A DNA stretch of 64,000 nucleotides. It comes from Nitrogeniibacter aestuarii. Lineage in GTDB: Bacteria > Pseudomonadota > Gammaproteobacteria > Burkholderiales > Rhodocyclaceae. The DNA is taken from assembly GCF_017309585.1 (NCBI RefSeq), contig NZ_CP071321.1:248001-312000 (forward strand). Reading direction: 5' to 3'. A program made the position numbers and the translations under genes. Under the pieces are notes generated by a model. It saw nothing but the letters and a program-made list of their open reading frames with translations. It was not told where the DNA came from and did not search any database. Each line of letters begins with the position of its first letter. Position 1 is the stretch's first letter. Of this stretch, positions 41,042 to 50,851 are shown piece after piece.

Positions 41042-42100
41042 TCAGGGCGCGGGCTGGCCGAGTTGCTCGATCATGCCCATCACGGCCTTGATCTGAACGC
41101 CCTTGGCGGTGGCATAGTCTGCGTCTTCGTAGCCCCACCAGTCCCAGCAGGCCTTGGGGTTGAATACCCAGCGAGGCCACCAGCCGGACCAGGTCCAGCC
41201 ATAGCGCGGGGTGGTCTGCGGGTAGAGCACGATGATGCGGTTCGATTCGGCCCAGCGGTTGTAGCCGGCCTCGGTCACATAGGTGGTGCCGATCTGGTCG
41301 GCGCTCTGGCGGCAACCGTGGAAAGCCACATGGACCTTGCACTGCTGGCCGCGGCATCCGGTCGGCACATAGGCGTAGCCTGTCTGGCTCATGCCCAGGG
41401 CGTCGGCGGCGTCGGTGAAGGGGATCTGATCGAAGCTGATCAGCTCACCGCGGGCCTCGGCGGCCTTGGCTTGCAGGGGGCCGAGCAGGTGATTGAGCAA
41501 TTGACCGGGGGCGTCGAACAGTGTTCCGGGTGGTTCGGCGGTTTCGCACCGGTTGATGAAGGGGGGTTCCGAGGTATTGCAGGCATTGGCCTGGGGGTCA
41601 TCGGCCGAGATCATGGCGTGACCCGCGCCCGGGAGCTTCACGTAGGCCAGTGCGTCTGCGCTGATCCAGGTGCGGTAGAAGGCCGCCAGCGCATCGACCA
41701 CCGGGCGTTCGACGGTGCGGTCGGCGCCGCCGGACAGCAACCAGACGCGGTCGCCGGACAGGCCCGTGGGGGCATCGATGCGGCCGGCGGCCGCGTCTTC
41801 ATTGACGCGGCCAAGACTGGTCGCGGTGTCGGGGACCGGATCGTTGCCGTCAGGGGCCATGCAGTTGCTCAGGGCGCGTGAGGCGCTCCCCTGAGCACAT
41901 TCGTAGGGGCCGCCGGCGACGATGCCGGCGCCGCTGACCCGACTGGAGTGGGCCACGTGAAACTGCACCGACATGTAGCCGCCGGACGAGATGCCCGACA
42001 CCGTGATCTGGCTGACGTCGGCGCCGACCGCGGGTAAGGGGTCGGCGGCCCAGGCGGGGGTCGCGAAGGCGAACAACAGTAGATGTCGGAGGCGAAACAT
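41042..42100 (-). CDS. Extracellular poly(3-hydroxybutyrate) depolymerase-like esterase
   Basis: A 352-residue exported alpha/beta hydrolase: signal peptide (to A18), lipase box GISSGG with S39 close to the N-terminus, and features of type 2 short-chain PHA depolymerases (GYMSVQFHVAHSSRVSGAGIVAGGPYECAQG, then CKVHVAFHGCRQS). The N-terminal nucleophile and many cysteines are typical of this group. It would hydrolyse PHB or short hydroxyacid oligomers outside the cell. No separate substrate-binding domain is present. The activity is inferred from family resemblance. Confidence 0.85.
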   Translation of the reverse strand: MFRLRHLLLFAFATPAWAADPLPAVGADVSQITVSGISSGGYMSVQFHVAHSSRVSGAGIVAGGPYECAQGSASRALSNCMAPDGNDPVPDTATSLGRVNEDAAAGRIDAPTGLSGDRVWLLSGGADRTVERPVVDALAAFYRTWISADALAYVKLPGAGHAMISADDPQANACNTSEPPFINRCETAEPPGTLFDAPGQLLNHLLGPLQAKAAEARGELISFDQIPFTDAADALGMSQTGYAYVPTGCRGQQCKVHVAFHGCRQSADQIGTTYVTEAGYNRWAESNRIIVLYPQTTPRYGWTWSGWWPRWVFNPKACWDWWGYEDADYATAKGVQIKAVMGMIEQLGQPAP

Positions 42101-42154
42101 GGCGAATCCGGGTGAAACGAATCGACTTCATCTTGGTCCGACACCTTCAGTGAA

Positions 42155-42176
42155 GCAAGTGCGCTAGTGCACTTGC
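42155..42176. repeat. 8-bp inverted repeat between PHB depolymerase and tpx
   Basis: GCAAGTGC-N6-GCACTTGC, perfect arms, centred in the 128-bp divergent region about 65 bp before tpx. It is suited to bind a dimeric regulator. The regulator is unknown. Confidence 0.55.
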
Positions 42177-42228
42177 AGCAAACAGGTTCGCCAGCGCGCT
42201 GGTGGATCACACCCAAGGAGACATGAAT

Positions 42229-42729
42229 ATGGCAACCGTCACTCTGCGTGGCAATCCGGTGGACGTCGCTGGCACGATGCCGGCCCGTGGCAGCAAGGCG
42301 CCCGGTTTTTCGCTGACCAACGGTGAGTTGAAGGATGTTGGGCTGGACGATTTTGCGGGCAAGCGCAAGGTGCTGAACATCGTGCCGAGCCTGGATACAC
42401 CGACATGCGCGGTCTCGACCCGTAAATTCAATACCGAGGCCGGCAGCCTGCCCGATACGGTGGTGCTGGTGGTGTCGGCCGATCTGCCCTTTGCCGCCAA
42501 GCGATTCTGCTCGGTGGAGGGGCTGGAAAACGTCGTGCCGCTGTCCACGTTCCGAAGCGCCGGGTTCGCCAAGGACTGGGGTGTGGCGCTCAGTTCGGGC
42601 CCCATGACCGGGCTCACGGCACGCGCCGTGGTGGTGCTCGACAAGGACGACACGGTGCTGCATGCCCAGCTGGTACCGGAGATTGCCGAAGAGCCTGATT
42701 ACGAGGCGGCCAAGGCAGCGTTGAACTGA
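42229..42729 (+). CDS. tpx: Thiol peroxidase (2-Cys peroxiredoxin)
   Basis: A 166-residue atypical 2-Cys peroxiredoxin with peroxidatic C60 in SLDTPTCAVSTRKFN and resolving C94 in KRFC, as in E. coli Tpx. It reduces hydrogen and alkyl peroxides using thioredoxin. The start at 42229 is set by AAGGAG spacing; ATG 42223 is only 2 nt from the ribosome site. A terminator follows. Confidence 0.96.
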   Translation: MATVTLRGNPVDVAGTMPARGSKAPGFSLTNGELKDVGLDDFAGKRKVLNIVPSLDTPTCAVSTRKFNTEAGSLPDTVVLVVSADLPFAAKRFCSVEGLENVVPLSTFRSAGFAKDWGVALSSGPMTGLTARAVVVLDKDDTVLHAQLVPEIAEEPDYEAAKAALN

Positions 42730-42744
42730 GTGACTCAAGGCTTG

Positions 42745-42775
42745 AATGGCGGGCTGCGGCCCGCCATTTCTGTTT
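42745..42775 (+). terminator. Rho-independent terminator of tpx
   Basis: A perfect 10-bp stem (42745-42754 with 42759-42768) with a TGCG loop, then TCTGTTTTG as an interrupted T-run. Confidence 0.78.
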
Positions 42776-42856
42776 TGCAATGCAGCAAGACAGTTGAACC
42801 ACCGCGTGTGCTGCGGGTCATCTCTGGAACAGTTGGATAACGCCACAGGAGGCTGA

Positions 42857-43825
42857 ATGCGTGTCGTCAAGTTGATGCCGATGGTGATGGTGGCGCTGGG
42901 GCTTGCCCAGAACGCCATAGCCGACGCGATCCGTGTCGAACTCAAGACCGGAGATGTGCTCTACGGGGAGACGCTCCGCGAAACGGACGAGCAGATGCTG
43001 ATCAGGCATCCCCTGCTGGGTGACATCGGCATCCCGCGCGACGACATCAAGACCTTTGCCATCGGAGCCGGTGCCATCGCCAAGGCCCAGACACCCCAAC
43101 CGGCCAAGGTCGTGAAGGTTGAGCCGCCGAAGCATGCCGACGGCGGGCTGCTCGGGCTGGGCTGGCTCAAGGATTGGGACCGCCGTCTCGAAGCCGGCGT
43201 GAGCGGTGCGTCCGGCGTCTCGAGCAACCAGCAGGCTCACGTGGGCTTCATGGCTGACTACGAAGACCCGCAAGTGCGCTGGCAGCAGCGGGCCCGGTTT
43301 TTCCGCTCCGAGAGCGAGGGCGACGAAACCGCGAACAGTGCCATGGTCAGTATCAACCGCGATGATCTGATGCCCGGGTCACCGTGGTTCAGTTTCGCCG
43401 GAGGGCGCTTCGATCGGGACGAGTTTCAGGACTGGCGCAACCGGGTCGCCATCAACGGCGGTGTCGGTCTCCAGATGGTCAAGACCGAGCGCTACCGGCT
43501 GCTCGGTCGTCTCGGTCTGGGCGCGACCCATTCCTGGGGTGGGCCGGAAGGGCAGAACACCGCGCCCGAAGGGTTGCTTGGCTTCGACATGGACTGGAAA
43601 GTCTCGAAGCAGCAGTCCGTGGCGCTGGCCAATACGCTGTACCCAAGCCTCAAACACAGTGGTGAGTTCCGGAATGTCACCACCTTCGACTGGATCATCG
43701 ATCTGGACAAGGAGGCCGGTCTGGGCCTCAAGCTCGGGGTGGTCAACGAACACGAATCCGAGCGTGAAGACGGTTTGGACAAGAACGATTTCAAATACAC
43801 CAGCGCGCTGATCTGGCGACTGTAG
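42857..43825 (+). CDS. DUF481 (YdiY-like) outer-membrane protein
   Basis: A 322-residue exported protein with a signal peptide (to about A23). An N-terminal segment (IRVELKTGDVLYGETLRE, IPRDDIKTFAIG) resembles the small beta domain found before DUF481. A DUF481 beta-barrel from about residue 105 (RRLEAGVSGASGVSSNQQ) ends in an aromatic-aliphatic pair (IWRL). The family is thought to form salt- or acid-induced outer-membrane barrels; its function is unknown. An AGGAGG-like site precedes the start. Confidence 0.83.
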   Translation: MRVVKLMPMVMVALGLAQNAIADAIRVELKTGDVLYGETLRETDEQMLIRHPLLGDIGIPRDDIKTFAIGAGAIAKAQTPQPAKVVKVEPPKHADGGLLGLGWLKDWDRRLEAGVSGASGVSSNQQAHVGFMADYEDPQVRWQQRARFFRSESEGDETANSAMVSINRDDLMPGSPWFSFAGGRFDRDEFQDWRNRVAINGGVGLQMVKTERYRLLGRLGLGATHSWGGPEGQNTAPEGLLGFDMDWKVSKQQSVALANTLYPSLKHSGEFRNVTTFDWIIDLDKEAGLGLKLGVVNEHESEREDGLDKNDFKYTSALIWRL

Positions 43826-43864
43826 TCCGATAACGCAAATGAAACTCATGCACCACTTAAGGGC

Positions 43865-43894
43865 ATGTTTCCACATGAAAAATACGTGGAACAT
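43865..43894. promoter_or_regulatory. Split, degenerate parS-like inverted repeat upstream of mnmG
   Basis: ATGTTTCCAC (43865-43874) and GTGGAACAT (43886-43894) are the two halves of a parS-type sequence (TGTTCCAC/GTGGAACA) but are separated by 11 bp instead of abutting. The left arm has an extra T. It lies 84 bp upstream of mnmG and about 2.6 kb upstream of parA. Binding by ParB is doubtful without the abutting arms. Confidence 0.35.
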
Positions 43895-43977
43895 CGCCCG
43901 GTGGGGGTGGTGTCTACAGGGCTGAAGCATTAGAATTCCGTCCCTTCCCCACGGAATGCTCACGCGCAGGACGCGCC

Positions 43978-45884
<1,907 letters not shown>

Positions 45885-45888
<4 letters not shown>

Positions 45889-46520
45889 GCGAGGCGGCGC
45901 GACTCGAACGTGGCCTGAGCGCCATGGGGATCGACCTGCCCGAGGCGGCCCACGAGAAGCTCGTGGCGTATGCTGCGCTTCTGACCAAGTGGAACAAGGT
46001 CTATAACCTGACGGCCATTCGCGATGCCAGCCAGATGCTCACGCACCACCTGCTCGATTCGCTGGTGATTCTTCCGGCGCTGGCTTCCGTCGGACATCTT
46101 GCCGACATTGGTTCCGGCGGCGGCTTGCCCGGGATTCCGCTGGCGATTTCGCGGCCGGATCTGCAAGTGACGTCCATCGAGACGGTGAACAAGAAGTCCA
46201 CCTTCCAGCAGCAGGCGAAGATCGAGCTGAAGCTCGACAATTTCCATCCGCTGTGTGCCCGTGTCGAGGACGTGCAGCCGGTGCAGCTGTTCGACGGCAT
46301 TGTTTCCCGCGCGTTTGCCGAACTGTCGGACTTCGTTCGCCTGTCCGCACACCTGCTGGCGCCGGCCGGTCGCTTTTATGCCATGAAGGGCGTTTATCCT
46401 CACGAGGAGATCGCCCGCCTGCCAGAGGGCTTCGGCGTGGCTGAGAGCCTCGAATTGCGCGTGCCTGAACTGGACGCGCACCGCCATCTGATCATCATCG
46501 AACGTAACGGAACCGCCTGA
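45885..46520 (+). CDS. rsmG: 16S rRNA (guanine-527-N7)-methyltransferase
   Basis: A 211-residue SAM-dependent methyltransferase (GidB). It contains the SAM motif LADIGSGGGLPGIPLAI and KWNKVYNLTAIRDASQMLTHHLLDSL, typical of the family. It methylates G527 of 16S rRNA, the loss of which gives low-level streptomycin resistance. Its start overlaps the mnmG stop and its stop overlaps the parA start. Confidence 0.97.
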
Positions 46521-47290
46521 TGGCCCGAATCTTTTGTGTTGCCAACCAGAAAGGCGGTGTCGGCAAGACCACCACCTGCGTCAACCTTGCCGCGGCTCTG
46601 GCGGCGCGCAATCAACGTGTGCTGCTCGTGGATCTGGATCCCCAGGGCAACGCCACCGGGGGCAGCGGGGTCGACAAGCGCAGTCTTTCGCAGTCGGTCT
46701 ACCACGTGCTCGTGGGGATGGCCGATCTGGCGGCTGTGCGCGTGACCTCTCCGTCGGGCAAATTCGACGTGCTGCCCGCGAACCGGGATCTGGCCGGCGC
46801 TGAAGTGGAGATGGTCGAACTGGAAGGGCGCGAGAAACGGCTCAAGAAGGCGCTGGCCGGTGTCATGGACGACTATGATTTCGTCCTCATCGACTGCCCG
46901 CCATCGCTGTCATTGCTGACCCTCAACGGCCTGTGTTCTGCGCACGGGGTCATCATTCCGATGCAGTGCGAGTATTACGCACTGGAAGGCCTGTCGGACC
47001 TGGTCAATACCATCAAGAAGGTGCATGCCAACCTCAACCGCGATCTGAAGATCATCGGCCTGCTCAGGGTCATGTTCGACCCGCGCATGACCTTGCAGCA
47101 GCAGGTATCGGCGCAGCTTGAGGATCACTTTGGCGACAAGGTCTTTCGGGCGGTTGTGCCCCGGAATGTGCGACTGGCCGAAGCCCCCAGCCATGGCATG
47201 CCCGGCGTGGTCTATGACCCGAGCGCCAAGGGCTCGCAAGCCTATCTCGAATTTGCTGAAGAAATGATCGAGCGCGTCAGAACGCTCTGA
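46520..47290 (+). CDS. parA: Chromosome partitioning ATPase ParA
   Basis: A 256-residue deviant Walker-A ATPase (NQKGGVGKTTTCVNLA; Walker B FVLIDCPPSL). It has no N-terminal helix-turn-helix extension, as in chromosomal Soj-type ParA. ParA dimers on the nucleoid move ParB-parS complexes. It starts within the rsmG stop (TGATG) and lies 11 bp before parB. Confidence 0.97.
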   Translation: MARIFCVANQKGGVGKTTTCVNLAAALAARNQRVLLVDLDPQGNATGGSGVDKRSLSQSVYHVLVGMADLAAVRVTSPSGKFDVLPANRDLAGAEVEMVELEGREKRLKKALAGVMDDYDFVLIDCPPSLSLLTLNGLCSAHGVIIPMQCEYYALEGLSDLVNTIKKVHANLNRDLKIIGLLRVMFDPRMTLQQQVSAQLEDHFGDKVFRAVVPRNVRLAEAPSHGMPGVVYDPSAKGSQAYLEFAEEMIERVRTL

Positions 47291-47301
47291 AGGATACGAC
47301 G

Positions 47302-48153
47302 ATGGCACCTCCGAAACTCAAGGGACTGGGCCGCGGCCTCGATGCACTGCTGGCGGCCAACACGGACGACGACGAAGAAAAGGGCGAGCTGCAGACCCTG
47401 CCGATCGACGCCCTGCAGCCCGGCAAGTATCAGCCGCGAACGCGCATGGACCCGGGGTCGCTCGAAGAGCTAGCCGCGTCCATCAAGGCGCAGGGGGTGA
47501 TGCAGCCGATTCTGGTGCGTCCGGTGGGCGAAGATCGTTTCGAAATCATCGCCGGTGAGCGTCGCTGGCGCGCCAGCCAGATCGCGGGGCTCGAACAGGC
47601 ACCCTGCCTGGTGCGCGAGATCCCCGACGAAGCCGCGCTGGCCATGTCCCTCATCGAGAACATCCAGCGCGAAAACCTCAACCCGCTTGAGGAAGCTGCC
47701 GGTATCCAGCGGCTGGTCGATGAGTTTGACATGACCCACCAGCAGGCCGCGGACGCAGTTGGTCGTTCCCGCCCGGCAGCCAGCAACCTGTTGCGCCTGC
47801 TTCAACTGGCGCCGGCCGTGCAGGAGCTCCTCATGGCCGGTGACATCGACATGGGGCACGCCAGGGCGTTGCTGCCGCTGGACAACGCGAGTCAGGTTCA
47901 GCTGGCCAATCGTGCGGCCGGCAGGGGGCTGTCGGTCCGCGAGGTGGAGCGTCTTGTGCACCATGAGCTCAAGCCGCGCAGCTTGCGCGCCAAACCGCAA
48001 CCGGATCGCGATCTGCAGCGACTCGAAGAAGAAATGTCGGATGCGCTGGGCGCAACGGTGAAGATCAAGGCGAATCGTAAAGGTGCGGGCAGTCTTGTAG
48101 TAGACTTCGGGTCGCTGGACCAATTGGACAGCTTGCTTGAACGCCTGCGTTGA
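47302..48153 (+). CDS. parB: Chromosome partitioning protein ParB
   Basis: A 283-residue ParB/Spo0J. The N-terminal CTP-binding domain has ERRWRASQIAG and IENIQRENLNPLEEA. The central helix-turn-helix is THQQAADAVGRSRPAASNLLRLL and a C-terminal dimerisation domain follows. It loads at parS and slides as a CTP-dependent clamp. No perfect parS is visible in this window. Confidence 0.97.
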   Translation: MAPPKLKGLGRGLDALLAANTDDDEEKGELQTLPIDALQPGKYQPRTRMDPGSLEELAASIKAQGVMQPILVRPVGEDRFEIIAGERRWRASQIAGLEQAPCLVREIPDEAALAMSLIENIQRENLNPLEEAAGIQRLVDEFDMTHQQAADAVGRSRPAASNLLRLLQLAPAVQELLMAGDIDMGHARALLPLDNASQVQLANRAAGRGLSVREVERLVHHELKPRSLRAKPQPDRDLQRLEEEMSDALGATVKIKANRKGAGSLVVDFGSLDQLDSLLERLR

Positions 48154-48170
48154 CACGGGATCCGTGTCAA
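48150..48170 (+). repeat. Hairpin over the parB stop codon
   Basis: A 9-bp perfect stem TTGACACGG/CCGTGTCAA with a 3-nt loop. It includes the parB TGA stop and lies 40 bp upstream of the atp promoter. There is no T-run. It could partially separate the par and atp transcription units or protect the mRNA 3' end. Confidence 0.55.
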
Positions 48171-48209
48171 TCAAGGCTTCCATGACAGCATGTTGCACTG
48201 CAATAAGGT

Positions 48210-48238
48210 TTGACTTCCCTGTGGTTAACCCCTAGAAT
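48210..48238 (+). promoter_or_regulatory. Sigma-70 promoter of the atp operon
   Basis: TTGACT at 48210-48215, a 17-bp spacer, then TAGAAT at 48233-48238. Each hexamer has one mismatch to consensus and the spacing is ideal. It lies 62 bp upstream of atpI and is the clearest promoter in the window. Confidence 0.8.
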
Positions 48239-48299
48239 CGCCGGGATTTTTTAGCGGCCACCCGAGTTGAAAACCGGGGTCGGGCGCGTAAGGGACGGG

Positions 48300-48641
48300 A
48301 TGTATAAAGCTGTCGGAATCCAGCTGATCGCGACATTAATCGCCGCGGGAATTTCGGCAGCGCTGTTCGGTTATGAAGGTGGCTATTCGGCGCTCGCCGG
48401 CGGCTTGGCTGTTGCCTTGCCAAATGCCTTCTTTGCCTTTCGGCTGGCCGCCGCTCGCGGCCGCACCCCCACTTCTTACCCCGCCGCTTTCTTCGTTGGC
48501 GAATTCATCAAGGTCGCCGCGACCGTGGGATTAATGGCGCTAGCAGCCGCCCTGATCGACGACCTCCACTGGGGGGCATTGATCATCGGGATGGTGCTGG
48601 CGCTCAAAGCGAATTTATTTGCATTACTGGTGAAGAACTAA
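48300..48641 (+). CDS. atpI: ATP synthase subunit I
   Basis: A 113-residue hydrophobic protein with four transmembrane segments (about 5-23, 27-45, 63-82 and 88-108), the expected topology of AtpI, which helps assemble the c-ring. It contains GGYSALAGGLAVALPNAFFAFR, typical of the family. The start at 48300 follows AAGGGACGGG; a TTG 33 bp upstream is less likely. It stops 1 bp before atpB. Confidence 0.9.
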   Translation: MYKAVGIQLIATLIAAGISAALFGYEGGYSALAGGLAVALPNAFFAFRLAAARGRTPTSYPAAFFVGEFIKVAATVGLMALAAALIDDLHWGALIIGMVLALKANLFALLVKN

Positions 48642-48642
48642 C

Positions 48643-49470
48643 ATGGCTTCTACAGGGCACGCACCCACCGCATCCGAGTACATCGTCCACCACCTGACCC
48701 AGCTCAATACATCGGGCCACGCTCAGGAAAACGTGATCGATTGGTCGATTATCAATATCGACACAATGTTCTATTCGATCCTGATTGGTGTTGTTTCCCT
48801 CTTTTTCCTGTGGCGTGCAGCCTCCAAGGCCACCTCGGGTGTGCCGGGCCGCTTCCAGGCCGCCGTCGAGTTGCTCGTCGAAATGGTCGCGGATCAGGCC
48901 AAGGGCATCATTCACAGTGAAGAATCCCGCAAGTTCGTCGCGCCGCTGGCCCTGACCGTGTTTGTCTGGATTTTCATGATGAACGCGATGGACCTGCTGC
49001 CGGTCGATCTGCTGCCGCGTATCGGCGAGATGTTCGGTATCCACTACATGCGTGTGGTCGCCACCGCCGACCTGAACGGCGCGCTGGGTCTGGCCATCGG
49101 CGTGTTGCTGGTCTGCCTGTACTACAACGTCAAGATCAAGGGCGTTGGCGGCTGGATCCACGAGCTCTTCACCGCCCCCTTCGGCAGCCACCCGTTGCTG
49201 TACCCGGTGAACTTTCTCATGCAGATGATCGAGTTCCTGGCCAAGACCGTCTCTCACGGCATGCGACTGTTCGGCAACATGTATGCTGGTGAGCTGGTGT
49301 TCATGCTGATCGCGCTGCTCGGTGGTACGGCAACCGTGTTCGGCTTCATCGGTCACGTCATTGCCGGTTCGATCTGGGCCATCTTCCACATCCTGATCAT
49401 CGTGCTGCAGGCATTCATCTTCATGATGCTGGCGCTGGTCTATGTGGGTCAGGCTCACGAAAGTCACTAA
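48643..49470 (+). CDS. atpB: ATP synthase Fo subunit a
   Basis: A 275-residue integral membrane protein. The essential arginine lies in AKTVSHGMRLFGNMYAGELVFM, opposite the c-ring acidic residue. The N-terminus carries a periplasmic and short cytoplasmic part (EYIVHHLTQLNT). It forms the two proton half-channels. Second gene of the operon. Confidence 0.97.
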   Translation: MASTGHAPTASEYIVHHLTQLNTSGHAQENVIDWSIINIDTMFYSILIGVVSLFFLWRAASKATSGVPGRFQAAVELLVEMVADQAKGIIHSEESRKFVAPLALTVFVWIFMMNAMDLLPVDLLPRIGEMFGIHYMRVVATADLNGALGLAIGVLLVCLYYNVKIKGVGGWIHELFTAPFGSHPLLYPVNFLMQMIEFLAKTVSHGMRLFGNMYAGELVFMLIALLGGTATVFGFIGHVIAGSIWAIFHILIIVLQAFIFMMLALVYVGQAHESH

Positions 49471-49480
49471 TTTCTGATTT

Positions 49481-49537
49481 CGCTGTTTTTCTTTTAACCC
49501 GGTTTCAAAGAACCACTTTATCTCTCAAGGAGTTGTC
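49481..49537 (+). promoter_or_regulatory. U-rich translation-initiation leader of atpE
   Basis: The 67-bp atpB-atpE gap is pyrimidine-rich (CGCTGTTTTTCTTTT at 49481-49495) and ends in a strong AAGGAG ribosome site 6 nt before the ATG. In E. coli the U-rich leader of atpE boosts its translation so that c is made in about tenfold excess. The same role is likely here. Confidence 0.6.
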
Positions 49538-49783
49538 ATGGAAAACGTTCTGGGTTTTGTTGCACTGGCCGCTGGTCTGATCATTGGTCTGGGTGCAATC
49601 GGTGCATGTATCGGTATCGGCATCATGGGTTCCAAGTACCTGGAAGCCTCTGCTCGCCAGCCTGAGTTGATGAACGCACTGCAAACCAAGATGTTCCTGC
49701 TGGCTGGTCTGATCGACGCTGCATTCCTGATCGGTGTCGGTATTGCCATGATGTTCGCGTTCGCCAACCCGTTTGTCGTTTGA
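49538..49783 (+). CDS. atpE: ATP synthase Fo subunit c
   Basis: An 81-residue hairpin of two transmembrane helices joined by the polar loop ASARQPEL. The proton-carrying acid is D60 in LAGLIDAAFLIG. A glycine-rich first helix (GLGAIGACIGIGIMG) packs the ring. The Na+-coordinating Gln and Glu-Ser pattern of sodium-type rings is absent, so a proton ring is expected. Codons are biased to those of highly expressed genes. Confidence 0.97.
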   Translation: MENVLGFVALAAGLIIGLGAIGACIGIGIMGSKYLEASARQPELMNALQTKMFLLAGLIDAAFLIGVGIAMMFAFANPFVV

Positions 49784-49829
49784 TCCTCGGGTCGTTTCAC
49801 TTACCAACGAACCATAAGGACATCGCAAC

Positions 49830-50303
49830 GTGAATCTGAACGCTACCCTGATAGCTCAGCTCGTTGTGTTCTTCATCCTGGTCGTCTTCACGATGAAATT
49901 CGTGTGGCCGCCCATCGTGAAGGCACTGGACGAGCGTGCGCAAAAGGTCGCGGACGGGCTGGCGGCTGCGGACAAGGCCAAGGCTGATCTGGCGCTCGCC
50001 GAGAAAAAGGTTGTCGAGGAACTGCGCACCGCGCGGGAATCGGCCTCCGAAGCACGGACCGCTGCTGAAAAGCAGGCTGCCGCGCTGATCGACGAAGCCC
50101 GTGCCGAAGCTGCCCGCATTGTCGCTGCCGCTCGTGAAGCTGCCGAAGGCGAAGCCGCCGTCGCTGCCCAACGTGCGAAAGAAGCCCTGCGCGAACAGGT
50201 CGCCAACCTCGCTGTCGCCGGTGCCGAGCAAATCCTCCGCAAAGAGGTTGATGCCAAGGCCCACGCCGAACTACTGGCTAACCTGAAACAGGAACTTCAA
50301 TAA
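49830..50303 (+). CDS. atpF: ATP synthase Fo subunit b
   Basis: A 157-residue protein with one N-terminal transmembrane helix (about 5-25) and a long Ala/Glu/Lys-rich amphipathic helix forming the peripheral stalk coiled coil. It starts with GTG after a TAAGGA site. It lies 3 bp before atpH. Confidence 0.95.
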   Translation: MNLNATLIAQLVVFFILVVFTMKFVWPPIVKALDERAQKVADGLAAADKAKADLALAEKKVVEELRTARESASEARTAAEKQAAALIDEARAEAARIVAAAREAAEGEAAVAAQRAKEALREQVANLAVAGAEQILRKEVDAKAHAELLANLKQELQ

Positions 50304-50306
50304 GTC

Positions 50307-50840
50307 ATGGCCGAAAACGTCACCATCGCGCGCCCCTATGCGGAAGCTGCTTTCAAGCAGGCAGACGGGGCAGGTGCGCTGGGGCCCTGGTCGGAAGCTA
50401 TCGAACGGATGGCGCTTGCCGCCTCCGATCCGCAGATGATGGATCTCATCAACGACCCGAAGCTCGGCGAAGACAAACTCGCCGACCTGTTTGTCGGGGT
50501 TGTGGGTGATCTCGACGACACGCAGAAAAACTTCGTGCGTGTGCTGGTCGAGAACGAACGTCTGCAGGTGCTTCCCGAGATCCGTGACCTGTTCGTTGAA
50601 CTCAAGAACGAACGAGAAGGCACGCTCGACGCGGACATCGAGTCCGCTTTCGAGCTCGACGACGCAACGCTGAATACGCTGACACAGACGCTTGAAGCCA
50701 AATTCAAGACCAAGCTGAACGTGTCCGTGTCGGTCAACCCCGAACTCATCGGTGGTGTGACCGTCACTGTCGGCGACGACGTCATCGACGCCTCGGTCCG
50801 CGGCAAGCTCGCGAACATGGCCGCTGCGCTTAAGAATTAG
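50307..50840 (+). CDS. atpH: ATP synthase F1 subunit delta
   Basis: A 177-residue protein starting AENVTIARPYAEAAFKQA, the usual delta-subunit N-terminus, and ending in the conserved PELIGGVTVTVGDDVIDASVRGKLANM. It links the peripheral stalk to the top of F1. Confidence 0.96.
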   Translation: MAENVTIARPYAEAAFKQADGAGALGPWSEAIERMALAASDPQMMDLINDPKLGEDKLADLFVGVVGDLDDTQKNFVRVLVENERLQVLPEIRDLFVELKNEREGTLDADIESAFELDDATLNTLTQTLEAKFKTKLNVSVSVNPELIGGVTVTVGDDVIDASVRGKLANMAAALKN

Positions 50841-50851
50841 GAGCATTGGAA

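Noticed and set aside
41949..41964. TGGGCCACGTGAAACT, 12 of 16 matches to parS
   Set aside because: It lies inside the PHB depolymerase gene, and three adjacent left-arm positions mismatch; likely chance.
42835..42843. GGATAACGC upstream of the DUF481 gene, identical to one arm of the fdh leader repeat
   Set aside because: Only one arm is present, with no inverted partner nearby; a 9-mer match can be chance.
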